Shown here: positions 16,368 to 24,150 of the stretch, piece by piece
Layout: every line of letters starts with the position of its first letter
How positions within the stretch are numbered: position 1 is the first letter of the stretch
DNA from: Pseudomonadota bacterium
Lineage (GTDB): Bacteria; Bdellovibrionota; Bdellovibrionia; Bdellovibrionales; JACTMU01
DNA length: 34,568 nucleotides
NCBI GenBank assembly: GCA_014584465.1
Contig: JACTMU010000016.1
Coordinates: 1 to 34,568 of the forward strand
Direction: 5' to 3'
Position numbers and translations under genes: made by a program
The notes under the pieces: generated by a model
Databases searched by the model: none
What the model saw: the letters and a program-made list of their open reading frames with translations, nothing else
What the model was told of the DNA's origin: nothing

Positions 16368-17945
16368 TTATCGTTGTGTTGAGATCAATGTCCCGAACTC
16401 AATCTCGGGATTTTCCTTCTGGACCCAGTTGAGGTCCCACTCTTTGTTTAAAAGAATCACGGGAGCCCCTTGTCCGTCAAGAAGTCGCAGGAATGACCCC
16501 TTAAGATCTCCCATGTAGCTTTTCCCATTTTTTCGAGGCCACCGGGCAACGCTATAAGAGAGTCTCTCCAATCGCACATCCAAACCATATTCGTCTTTCA
16601 GTCGGTGCAAAAGAACTTCAAACTGAAGTTCCCCGACAGCTCCCACCACGGGTTCCTGAAGGCCAATGTAGGGGTCAACAAAAAGTTGGATGGTCCCCTC
16701 TTCAGTGAGTTGTTTTACACCCTTCTGCAACTGCTTTCGTTTCATCGCGTCGCTTACATAGATCTTCGTAAAGAGTTCAGGGTTAAACTGTGGAATGGGT
16801 TCAAATTGAATGTCAGGTCCTGACGTGAAGCTGTCGCCAATGAGGAAATTTCCAGTATCATTGATGCCGATCACGTCGCCAGCAAACGCTTCGTCGACGG
16901 TTTGCCGCTCCTGCGCAAGAAATTGGTTGGAATAGTTAAGTCTCAGGATGCGTCCTGATCTTACGTTTTTGACTTTCATTCCACGTTCAAACTGCCCTGA
17001 ACAAATGCGAGCAAATGCAACACGGTCTCTATGTTTAGGGTCCATGTTGGCTTGGATCTTAAAGACGAAAGCAGAAAAATAGGGATCCGTTGGTTGGACT
17101 GTTTTGCCGTCGACGGTCGTTCGGGGAAGAGGGGGAGGCGCGTATTGGGTAAAAAAATCTAAAAACAGATCGACCCCGACATCTTGCTTGGCAGACCCAA
17201 ACAGAACAGGACTTAGCTTCCCCTCAAGAAATTGAGTTGTATCCATCGGTGGGAGAGCCTCTTCAACAAGAGTCATCTCTTCGATGGCGGGGTCAAGGAC
17301 TTCTTTCGGGATGAGGGATTCCAGTTTAGGGTCACCCAAATTGTCTGTCGAAATCCACTCAAATTGACGTTCTCGCCAATTTAAAAGGAGAAGCTCTTTA
17401 CGGAGTCGATGATAGATACCGCGAAATCGGTCCCCTGAACCAATGGGCCACATCATAGGGGTGCAACTCATTTTTAAGGTGGTTTCAATTTCATCCAGAA
17501 GCTCGAGGGGAGGTTTCCCCTCCCGATCCATCTTGTTCACGAAAGTAAATATAGGAATATTACGATATCGGCAAACCTCATAGAGCTTTTTGGTTCGCTC
17601 CTCAACTCCCTTTGCGGCATCGATCAACATCAACGCACTGTCAACCGCAACCAAAGTGCGATAGGTATCCTCACTGAAATCTTTGTGCCCAGGGGTATCT
17701 AGAAGATTGACCCTAAGATCCTTGTACTCAAATTGCATAACACTTGAGGTGATGGAAATTCCTCGCTCTCTCTCCATGGTCATCCAATCTGATTGAGCGG
17801 CCCTTTGGCCAGGCTTCCCGTCAACTGTGCCAGTTTGGTGGATCACGCCTCCATGGAAAAGCAGCTTTTCCGTCATCGTCGTCTTTCCCGCATCGGGGTG
17901 AGAGATGATTGCAAAAGTTCTGCGACGCGATGAGTCGTTTTTCAT
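16368..17945 (-). CDS. prfC: Peptide chain release factor 3
   Basis: 525 residues, normal RF3 length. A GTPase that removes RF1/RF2 from the ribosome after termination. G1 ISHPDAGKTTMTEKLL, switch I region MERERGISITSSVMQF, G3 LLDTPGHKDFSEDTYR, G4 FVNKMDREG, followed by RF3-type domains (FEPIPQFNPELF, GAVGELQFEVLLHRL). Probably the first gene of the minus-strand cluster; about 247 bases separate it from the divergent exported-protein gene. Confidence 0.97.
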   Translation of the reverse strand: MKNDSSRRRTFAIISHPDAGKTTMTEKLLFHGGVIHQTGTVDGKPGQRAAQSDWMTMERERGISITSSVMQFEYKDLRVNLLDTPGHKDFSEDTYRTLVAVDSALMLIDAAKGVEERTKKLYEVCRYRNIPIFTFVNKMDREGKPPLELLDEIETTLKMSCTPMMWPIGSGDRFRGIYHRLRKELLLLNWRERQFEWISTDNLGDPKLESLIPKEVLDPAIEEMTLVEEALPPMDTTQFLEGKLSPVLFGSAKQDVGVDLFLDFFTQYAPPPLPRTTVDGKTVQPTDPYFSAFVFKIQANMDPKHRDRVAFARICSGQFERGMKVKNVRSGRILRLNYSNQFLAQERQTVDEAFAGDVIGINDTGNFLIGDSFTSGPDIQFEPIPQFNPELFTKIYVSDAMKRKQLQKGVKQLTEEGTIQLFVDPYIGLQEPVVGAVGELQFEVLLHRLKDEYGLDVRLERLSYSVARWPRKNGKSYMGDLKGSFLRLLDGQGAPVILLNKEWDLNWVQKENPEIEFGTLISTQR

Positions 17946-18122
17946 TTGTGCTCCAATTTCTGCATGCTGCCTACCTTGTCCAACAAGGGACTATCGATCG
18001 TTGCTTCAAGGGCGATCTTCATCAATAACCATGTTCAGATCGTCAATAGATCAGTTGGAAAGGGGCAATGTCGCTAAGCAATAGACGTCTTTTGACAATT
18101 TTTCAAGTCTGATTCGTCGGGA

Positions 18123-18150
18123 TTGACCAGGGCAGTACCTTTTCGATAAT
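18123..18150 (+). promoter_or_regulatory. Predicted sigma-70 promoter
   Basis: TTGACC (18123-18128), 16 bases, then GATAAT (18145-18150), about 40 bases before the exported-protein start at 18193. An 18-base spacing to TAATAA is an alternative reading. Confidence 0.5.
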
Positions 18151-18192
18151 AATGGGCGATTTTAGAGAATATTAAGTTTACTTAATGGGAAA

Positions 18193-19305
18193 ATGGAAAA
18201 GGGAAAGTTTGTCTTGAAGAGTACACTTATCTTAGCAGGGCTTCTATGGTGTCTTACTTCTTTAGCCAATGAAGATGCATCGTTTTGTGTTCGATCATTG
18301 AACCTGCATGGATCCCTCTACTTTAAAAGCAGCGGAGAGGGGGCGGAGCTTGTCAAACGACTCTCTGATCCGCAGTATACATGTCCCATCACCCACGTTA
18401 AAGAGGTTTGGGTCAAGAGCCAGAAAAAAGAGCTTGTGGATCTACTTCAAACCTTAGGGGGTGGGCGCCTTCAGCCTGAATTTGATTCTTCTCGAAATGA
18501 TGGAAAAACCATCGGGATGTTGAGTTTCGTCCAAGGCGATGTTGGTGAGTGGGGGAGTGCGCTTTTTGATGTTATGCAGGATGACCTAAAGAGCACTTTG
18601 ACCTCCCTGATCGGGGTTCGCAAGGGGTTTAGTTACGTCTATACAAAAATGGGGCCTCAGAAGACTCCTGTTTTGGCGGTGAATGCCATTCTCAGTGCAA
18701 GCTCCGAAGAGGTGCGGCTGGGTCAGATTTCACAATTGGCAGAGTGGCTGACATCACAAATGCCATTCTCTGCCTCGGTGATCTTGACGATCAAGCTCAA
18801 TGCTCCGTTCAAGTCTTTGGAGTGGCGATATCTAACTCGCGTGCTCCCTTTTAAGGACGCTCTTACGATTTCATTGAATTGTATGGGTTGTGAACATCGC
18901 CACAACGGCACAGATTTCCTTTTTGTCCAGGCCCATCCGACTTTGGACCTCGTCGTCACAAAAGCTCAAGTCGTAGAGGGTGGTGACGACATCCAAGTAA
19001 GATTTCTTCCCCGTTTGCAGAACATCAATGAGGCGACTGAGGGACTTGATCTCAACTCTTGTGAAGCTCGAAAGCGAATCGCACGTGTGACGGTCGATGA
19101 GGCACAACGGTCGGTGGCCAAATCAGGGCGGTACGTCAAGCTCAAACTCGATCTGGAACGAGTACGAGGGTCTTTGGAGCGGCAGTCGCTGGTATCTGAC
19201 AATCTTTGTGGTGTTTTCAAAAGACCCACCAGCCCACCGGAGGATCCCTCACCGTCGGTTCAGTTCAGCCAGGTTAGCCAGGGACTTTTTTCTCCTACGC
19301 ATTGA
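18193..19305 (+). CDS. Exported protein of unknown function
   Basis: 370 residues. The N-terminus (KSTLILAGLLWCLTSLANED) is a signal peptide with likely cleavage after LA. The mature part has several Cys (CVRSLNLHG, TCPITHV, LNCMGCEHRH, LNSCEARKR, DNLCGVF), enough for disulphides in the periplasm. Predicted mixed alpha/beta; no motif or family recognised. A FlgA/SAF-like role was considered but the resemblance is weak. Promoter and start fit (ATG 18193). It ends just inside the tRNA-fMet promoter. Confidence 0.72.
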   Translation: MEKGKFVLKSTLILAGLLWCLTSLANEDASFCVRSLNLHGSLYFKSSGEGAELVKRLSDPQYTCPITHVKEVWVKSQKKELVDLLQTLGGGRLQPEFDSSRNDGKTIGMLSFVQGDVGEWGSALFDVMQDDLKSTLTSLIGVRKGFSYVYTKMGPQKTPVLAVNAILSASSEEVRLGQISQLAEWLTSQMPFSASVILTIKLNAPFKSLEWRYLTRVLPFKDALTISLNCMGCEHRHNGTDFLFVQAHPTLDLVVTKAQVVEGGDDIQVRFLPRLQNINEATEGLDLNSCEARKRIARVTVDEAQRSVAKSGRYVKLKLDLERVRGSLERQSLVSDNLCGVFKRPTSPPEDPSPSVQFSQVSQGLFSPTH

Positions 19306-19330
19306 CGTCAATGTTTTTTTGCCGTACAAG
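19302..19330 (+). promoter_or_regulatory. Predicted promoter of tRNA-fMet with palindromic -35
   Basis: TTGACG (19302-19307), exactly 17 bases, TACAAG (19325-19330), 34 bases before the mature tRNA. The -35 lies inside a perfect 14-base palindrome, CATTGACGTCAATG (19300-19313), that could be a protein-binding site. The -35 overlaps the stop codon of the preceding gene. Confidence 0.5.
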
Positions 19331-19364
19331 GAACATCTTATCAAAAAGGAACAGATCCCTTTGC

Positions 19365-19436
<72 letters not shown>

Positions 19437-19441
<5 letters not shown>

Positions 19442-19536
19442 ATTTCGAACCTGGAGAAATTGGTTAACTGATCGAATCCACAGGTAAAATCAAAAAATGA
19501 AAATTTAAAGAAGCGCGCTCCAGGTTCGGTGGCGCG
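19437..19536 (+). other. Two hairpins with complementary loops (kissing-loop element)
   Basis: Hairpin 1: AACCAATTTC (19437-19446) pairs perfectly with GAAATTGGTT (19456-19465); its 9-base loop is GAACCTGGA. Hairpin 2: CGCGC (19514-19518) pairs with GCGCG (19532-19536); its loop contains TCCAGGTTC, the exact complement of loop 1. The first arm includes the tRNA ACCA end. Could be an RNA structure affecting tRNA 3' processing, a structured recombination site, or part of a leader for the downstream operon. Seen directly; function unknown. Confidence 0.55.
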
Positions 19537-19645
19537 TGAAGTCCCCTAAGGTTGAGAGGGTACGCTTTGCCATTTCATCCTGCGAAGTCATCACTAATTT
19601 AGCTCGGTAGACCCTCTTGTGCGTGCTGAACACGAGGAGGAAGTC

Positions 19646-21289
19646 GTGGAAGTTAACCCCACACAGCGATTTAGCGACCGAGTTGGAAACTACGTTAAGT
19701 ACCGACCAAGCTACCCCTTCGAAATCCTCGATTTCCTAAGGAATCGATTGGGACTTAATTCTGCGAGCGTCATCGCTGATGTTGGATCTGGAACTGGCAT
19801 TTCTTCCGAAATGTTTCTGAAAAATGGGAACAAGGTCTTTGCCGTAGAGCCAAACGATGAAATGAGGCAAGCCGCAGAGAAGGCGTTTAGCGGACAGTCC
19901 AATTTTCATAGCACGAAAGGAACGTCAGAAAACACGGGCATTCAGGACAAGGTCGCGGATTTTGTCGTGGCCGCTCAAGCTTTTCATTGGTTTGAGCCCA
20001 ACCAAACAAAGAAGGAGTTTCGCCGAATACTGAAAGATGATGGTCGAATCATTCTCATCTGGAACGACAGAAAAACGTTAGGATCTGCGTTTGCCGAGGA
20101 ATACGAGGCTCTCATCACTTTGTTTGGTACTGACTATAAGCAAGTGAAGCATAAGAACATTGGCGAGCAACTTATCCGAGACTTCATGGGTGCTTTTGAA
20201 GTTCAGCACTTCGCGAATCATCAAGATTTTGACTTCGATGGGCTCTTGGGTCGCCTGGCATCTTCCTCGTATGCGCCCAATGTCGATCATCCTCGCTTTG
20301 CCGAAATGCGTTCAGCTCTAAAGCACCTTTTTGACAAGCATCAGAAGAATAGCCTTGTTCGAATAGAATATGACACTCAAGTCTACTACTCAGTCACGCG
20401 ACCAGAATTCATCAAGCACTACTCTGAAATCCAGGAAGGACCAGAGTCATCCTACTACCGTGGGACCAAAGAGTTTCTCTCGATCGGCTCGCCCTTTGCC
20501 AAAAAGTTCGGACTTATTCGGTTGGGTATTCACCACGAGCTTCTCCCTCCAGGGAGACGGACCTCATGGCCTCACGCCGAAAGCGCCGAGGAAGAGTTTG
20601 TCTATGTCATCGAAGGCAATCCCGACGCATGGATCAATGGCGACATTCATCGACTGAATCCTGGCGATGCAGTTGGTTTCCCCGCTGGCACAGGTATCAG
20701 TCATACGTTCATCAACAACACGGATGCGGATGTACGTCTTCTCGTGGTTGGTGAGACTTCAAAGAAAGAAAACAAGATCTACTATCCGTTGAATCCTAGT
20801 CGCCGCGAGCAATGCAGAGACTCTTGGTGGCACGACATTCCCAGACACAATCACGGACCCCATGACGGTTTACCCGACAGACTGCGCGGCTCCGAGGCAC
20901 TAGGGCCACTCAACTACACCGGCGAAATCATCGTTGAAAGCCTTCAAGATAAATCGGTTTTGGACGCCCTTGAGCCGTTCAAAATCAAGAGCCGCCGGGC
21001 AGACTTGCCCAATGAGCAGGTCAAGGTTTGGAACATCAATAGATACTGTCTTGATGAACAGACGCTCAGCGAAGTTATCCCACGCCTCGAGAAAGCCGTT
21101 GGGCCTGGCGGATGGTATGTCCATTTCTACAGTGACCTCGACAACAAGCTGTATGTCATCTTCAGGGGCAAGCATTTCATCGTTTCAAAAAAGAAGGACT
21201 CCACCTGGGATGAGATGATCCGCTTCGGAGAGTCAATCGGTGTCGAGCGACGCTGGACAGAAACAATCCCTGTGAGTTTTCGAGTATGA
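19646..21289 (+). CDS. Methyltransferase-cupin-unknown triple fusion
   Basis: About 547 residues from GTG 19646, chosen for GAGGAGG five bases upstream; GTG 19619 is also in frame. Residues 1-255: class I SAM methyltransferase opening FSDRVGNYVKYRPSYP, motif I ADVGSGTGIS near 44-53, acidic VEPN near 67-70, AQAFHWF. Residues about 265-395: cupin, motif 1 HAESAEEEFVYVIEG and motif 2 GFPAGTGISHTF, with His/Glu ligands plausible for one metal. Residues about 425-547: a separate domain (WYVHFYSDLDNKLYVIFRG) of unknown role. Substrate unknown. First gene of an operon; its stop overlaps the next start as ATGA. Confidence 0.85.
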   Translation: MEVNPTQRFSDRVGNYVKYRPSYPFEILDFLRNRLGLNSASVIADVGSGTGISSEMFLKNGNKVFAVEPNDEMRQAAEKAFSGQSNFHSTKGTSENTGIQDKVADFVVAAQAFHWFEPNQTKKEFRRILKDDGRIILIWNDRKTLGSAFAEEYEALITLFGTDYKQVKHKNIGEQLIRDFMGAFEVQHFANHQDFDFDGLLGRLASSSYAPNVDHPRFAEMRSALKHLFDKHQKNSLVRIEYDTQVYYSVTRPEFIKHYSEIQEGPESSYYRGTKEFLSIGSPFAKKFGLIRLGIHHELLPPGRRTSWPHAESAEEEFVYVIEGNPDAWINGDIHRLNPGDAVGFPAGTGISHTFINNTDADVRLLVVGETSKKENKIYYPLNPSRREQCRDSWWHDIPRHNHGPHDGLPDRLRGSEALGPLNYTGEIIVESLQDKSVLDALEPFKIKSRRADLPNEQVKVWNINRYCLDEQTLSEVIPRLEKAVGPGGWYVHFYSDLDNKLYVIFRGKHFIVSKKKDSTWDEMIRFGESIGVERRWTETIPVSFRV

Positions 21290-21675
21290 AAGCAAATTTC
21301 ATTCTCTATGTAAAAGACCAAGAACGAAGCACCGCCTTCTACGCCAAGGTCCTCGGTTATGAACCAACACTGAATGCGCCCGGCATGACAGAGTTCAAAT
21401 TGGGCGAGGGATGTGTTTTGGGCCTCATGCCTGAAAATGGAATCAAGCGCCTTCTTGGCCATGCACTCCCTGATCCCGCTGGCGCCAATGGCATTCCTCG
21501 AGCCGAAGTCTATCTTACTGTTGACGATCCTTTCGAATTTCACCAACGATCAATTAAAAACGGCGGCAAAGAGCTCAGTCCCGTTGACAAGCGCAATTGG
21601 GGTGACATCGCCGGATATACGATAGATCTCGATGGTCATGTTCTTGTTTTTGCGAGGACGGTTTCAAATGACTGA
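21286..21675 (+). CDS. VOC (glyoxalase/bleomycin-resistance) family protein
   Basis: 129 residues. Opens FILYVKDQERSTAFYAKVLG and ends IAGYTIDLDGHVLVFA, the beta-alpha-beta-beta-beta signature of vicinal-oxygen-chelate proteins. Such proteins are metal-dependent isomerases, dioxygenases or drug-binding proteins; the substrate cannot be told from sequence. ATG 21286 overlaps the previous stop (ATGA) and its own stop overlaps the next start, so it is translated with its neighbours. Confidence 0.87.
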   Translation: MKANFILYVKDQERSTAFYAKVLGYEPTLNAPGMTEFKLGEGCVLGLMPENGIKRLLGHALPDPAGANGIPRAEVYLTVDDPFEFHQRSIKNGGKELSPVDKRNWGDIAGYTIDLDGHVLVFARTVSND

Positions 21676-22090
21676 TGCGGCTCACGGTATCAACTCGACC
21701 AGAATCGAAGGTGAAAGCAGGTTGTTCCCAAATCTGAAGTTTGAGCTCAGTGAAGTTCAGCTTCGCGAAGTCAAAACCGCAATTGCCCGCATTGAAAGCA
21801 AAAGAACGACGAACATTTGGTTCGGACCATTCTCTCTGGCAAGGAATAGCCTTTCAATTCATGCATTGGACCTATTGAACGTACTTTCCCGTTGTGGTCG
21901 TAATGCGGGCACGGAGATTGAACTATTTCGGCTTCGCAAAGAGGCAATAGAACAATTGGAGCATTTGCGCATGCGTGCCCGAAATAAAGTGAAGCTAGGC
22001 ACCCTTGATTCATGGCTAGAACTCTATAGTAAGCCATGGATTGGCATCGATGCCCCAAAATTGTCGATGATGACTGTGAGCGAAGCATGA
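21668..22090 (+). CDS. Unknown small protein, operon gene 3
   Basis: About 140 residues from ATG 21668, which overlaps the VOC stop by 8 bases; an earlier in-frame start at 21632 would lie well inside the VOC gene. Mostly helical and charged, with LSEVQLREVKTAIARIESKR, an IWFGPFSLARNSLSIHALDLL stretch and LRLRKEAIEQ-type helices. No signal peptide, membrane segment or known motif. Kept as real because of the overlapping-stop chain and the ATGA join to the next gene. Confidence 0.62.
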   Translation: MTDAAHGINSTRIEGESRLFPNLKFELSEVQLREVKTAIARIESKRTTNIWFGPFSLARNSLSIHALDLLNVLSRCGRNAGTEIELFRLRKEAIEQLEHLRMRARNKVKLGTLDSWLELYSKPWIGIDAPKLSMMTVSEA

Positions 22091-22416
22091 CCACAGAGAA
22101 AGCAACCCGAGCCAAGGGCTTTCAAGCAGCGCGAGAAATTGGCATTGCATTTGGGCAATTTGGATCCTCAGAGGAATACGACGCCGCCTTCGCGCCCTTT
22201 GTGACATGGGCTGGTCTCATTGGACAATACGAGCGAGCTCTCCAAACCTATATTAACTCCCCAAATCGGAATAACTGGATCGCTGAACAGAGTAAGCTGG
22301 AGAGACAGTTCGTCGCTCGATACCAGGCACTTTATCTCAATTCTCAAGCACCTGTTCAGTTTCTACCACAGAAATGGATTGTCGATTTTTACTCTAGTCT
22401 AGATTACAGCGAATAA
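22087..22416 (+). CDS. Unknown small protein, operon gene 4
   Basis: About 109 residues from ATG 22087, four-base overlap with the previous stop; the frame from 22036 adds residues with no support. Helical and aromatic-rich (FAPFVTWAGLIGQYERALQ, WIVDFYSSLDYSE). No family recognised. Last gene of the four-gene chain; its end overlaps by 18 bases the end of the convergent gene 22399-23040. Confidence 0.6.
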   Translation: MTTEKATRAKGFQAAREIGIAFGQFGSSEEYDAAFAPFVTWAGLIGQYERALQTYINSPNRNNWIAEQSKLERQFVARYQALYLNSQAPVQFLPQKWIVDFYSSLDYSE

Positions 22417-23040
22417 CTGATTTCGCTGCTGGGCGAGATTGGCTCTGTTCATTACGATGTTTGTTCTTGCGCCCCAGCCACGAATGATCTTGTTTGCCGT
22501 CGTAGTTAGATGTTGTCGTCCGTTTGCAATTTTTAAAGCTATGCAAACAGCCATTTTCTGATCGCGGCTCATCGTCCCCAAACACAAATTAAAAAGTCCG
22601 TTCACTGCCTGCAAGTAGTTCCCTCTCCCGTTGGTTGTTCTGTTTGTGGGAAGATCTTCCACTTCTTCGACAGCGATCTGATTGGCGCGTCCAAAATTTT
22701 GGATCTCGTCTTTGACACTGCGGGTAAGCTGAGTGGCTGTTTTCTGCCCCCCGAATCCAACCGCAAAAGCAGGTGGAGCATTTCTTGTATATGACTTTTC
22801 GCGAATCAGAAGTTGGCGGTGCCCATGCCGATGCAATTCGTTGAGAACTGATTGAAGGCCATTCCTGACCAATGCCATATCTGCGGCAGTTGGATTCGCT
22901 ACGCTACTAAAGCCACTAATCGCCTGCGATGTAGCTGGGAAAATAGGGCCAGTCCACGAGTGATCCTGATCGTCGATACATTCTATAATCAGTTCTGAGT
23001 TAGTTGCTGATGAATGCCAATAGCAGCCGATGATGATCAC
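22399..23040 (-). CDS. Unknown protein, faint RuvC-like layout
   Basis: 213 residues from GTG 23040, with GGAGG six bases upstream. Order of elements: an N-terminal strand IIIGCYWHSS and a second strand ELIIECIDD, helix VRNGLQSVLNELHRHG, strand QLLIREK, then a C-terminal helix MSRDQKMAVCIALKIANG. This order is reminiscent of RNase H/RuvC-fold proteins of mobile elements, but the catalytic acidic set is not convincing. Neighbours give no function. Convergent with the methyltransferase operon. Confidence 0.6.
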   Translation of the reverse strand: MIIIGCYWHSSATNSELIIECIDDQDHSWTGPIFPATSQAISGFSSVANPTAADMALVRNGLQSVLNELHRHGHRQLLIREKSYTRNAPPAFAVGFGGQKTATQLTRSVKDEIQNFGRANQIAVEEVEDLPTNRTTNGRGNYLQAVNGLFNLCLGTMSRDQKMAVCIALKIANGRQHLTTTANKIIRGWGARTNIVMNRANLAQQRNQLFAVI

Positions 23041-23191
23041 GAGTCCTCCAAGTTGAAATGCAACGCCATCAACTTATCGGCTTTAATCCAGTTTTCTAAA
23101 CTGTCTCAATTTGACTGCCTCAACTGATTAGGTCGATCTTTGTCTTCACTAGCTCTTTGGCCCGCGCCTGGCGATTGATCTGCTCGAACAG

Positions 23192-23689
23192 ATGGACGTA
23201 GCTATGCGAGCCGCGCATCTCGCTAAAAAGGAACAAATGGGAGCGGCACCACTGCAAAAGAAAATCGTCGCGAAAGTCACAGGAACATCGACAGGGCCAC
23301 TAGCGTGCCCAATTCAGACAGCGAAGAGCTACGTAATAGATGCAAACCTTGGCAATCCATCGAACGGTAAGGAAATTCAAGGCGTCGAATTCTTAATCGA
23401 TACTGGCTGCCACTTCGCCGTAGTCATTCCTGCCTTCGTAGCAGATCAAATTGGTCTCGATGAATCAACGTTGGTGAAGGTGTTCGGCATTGCCAATGCC
23501 GACGGCTCCGCTGTTGAAGCCCCAACACACAACGTGATTCTTTTAATCAATGGCATACCAATAAGAACAACTGCTGCCGTTTCTGGAACGACCGGAGAAA
23601 AGGCACTGATTGGAGCTGAGCTATTGTCGCTGTTCGATTTGCAGATCCGCGGCGATTCATGCCAACTGACTCTGGTCGCTCCAAAGTAG
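23192..23689 (+). CDS. Retropepsin-like aspartic protease domain protein
   Basis: 165 residues. Residues about 50-160 follow the single-domain aspartic protease pattern: strand VEFLIDTGCHFAVVIP with the catalytic Asp-Thr-Gly, then TAAVSGTTGEKALIGAELLSLFDLQI, matching the ILG.. second half. Such proteases work as dimers; bacterial ones are poorly understood. No signal peptide. The start is uncertain: ATG 23192 has no ribosome-binding site; ATG 23237 has AAAAGGA nearby. Function in this island unknown. Confidence 0.68.
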   Translation: MDVAMRAAHLAKKEQMGAAPLQKKIVAKVTGTSTGPLACPIQTAKSYVIDANLGNPSNGKEIQGVEFLIDTGCHFAVVIPAFVADQIGLDESTLVKVFGIANADGSAVEAPTHNVILLINGIPIRTTAAVSGTTGEKALIGAELLSLFDLQIRGDSCQLTLVAPK

Positions 23690-23742
23690 CGCGAAACAAA
23701 ATTTTCTGAGCATTTTCTGACAAACGTGGTGATGAATCGCTC

Positions 23743-23955
23743 ATGGACGAGCGAAAAGAACTCCGTTTCACCACTTTCATTGACGAGCACACCCAATGTG
23801 AGGTGTACGCGACGGTCGAAAACGGTGAGCCAGTCATTCAAACGGTCAACATCGTCGGTGACTGTGTCGTCACCATGGATGATCTCGATGACGAGGGCAA
23901 AGAATTTTTTCTGAGCGAGACTCGGCGATTCATGGCTGAAAGCCAAAAATCATAA
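23743..23955 (+). CDS. Small acidic protein, unknown
   Basis: 70 residues, acidic, with predicted strands (LRFTTFIDEHTQCEVYATVE, VNIVGDCVVTMDDL) and a C-terminal helix. It reads as a compact domain rather than noise, but there is no clear ribosome-binding site and antisense frames are open here too. Follows the protease-like gene by 53 bases in the same direction. Confidence 0.42.
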   Translation: MDERKELRFTTFIDEHTQCEVYATVENGEPVIQTVNIVGDCVVTMDDLDDEGKEFFLSETRRFMAESQKS

Positions 23956-24012
23956 TCATCGCTCAAACAATCAAGCTTTCAGTTTGACGAAACTCCTTAG
24001 GCTGAGAACAGG

Positions 24013-24046
24013 CCGGGGGCCGCCCGGATACCATAAAGATTTATGG
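24013..24046. promoter_or_regulatory. GC hairpin and palindrome before the nuclease-like gene
   Basis: A GC-rich hairpin CCGGG-GGCCG-CCCGG (about 24013-24027) is followed by a perfect palindrome CCATAAAGATTTATGG (24031-24046). They lie between 23955 and the start at 24151. The first may end the upstream transcript, though it has no T-run; the second looks like an operator. No protein is known to bind it. Confidence 0.4.
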
Positions 24047-24150
24047 ATAGTTTAGAACCCAAATTTGAATCAGCCCTTTGTCCAGCGGTCTGATCTAGTC
24101 TTCAGAGAATCCTCAGAGATGTCGATGAGTTGCCCCGGAGAACTCTTCTG

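Noticed and set aside
21127-21546. Minus-strand frame of 139 codons opposite the fusion gene and VOC gene
   Set aside because: Lies opposite two well-supported genes joined by an ATGA overlap.
23446-23946. Minus-strand frame of 166 codons opposite the protease-like and small acidic genes
   Set aside because: It runs antisense to the DTG protease domain; its translation has no domain-like pattern. It does lower confidence in the 70-residue gene slightly.
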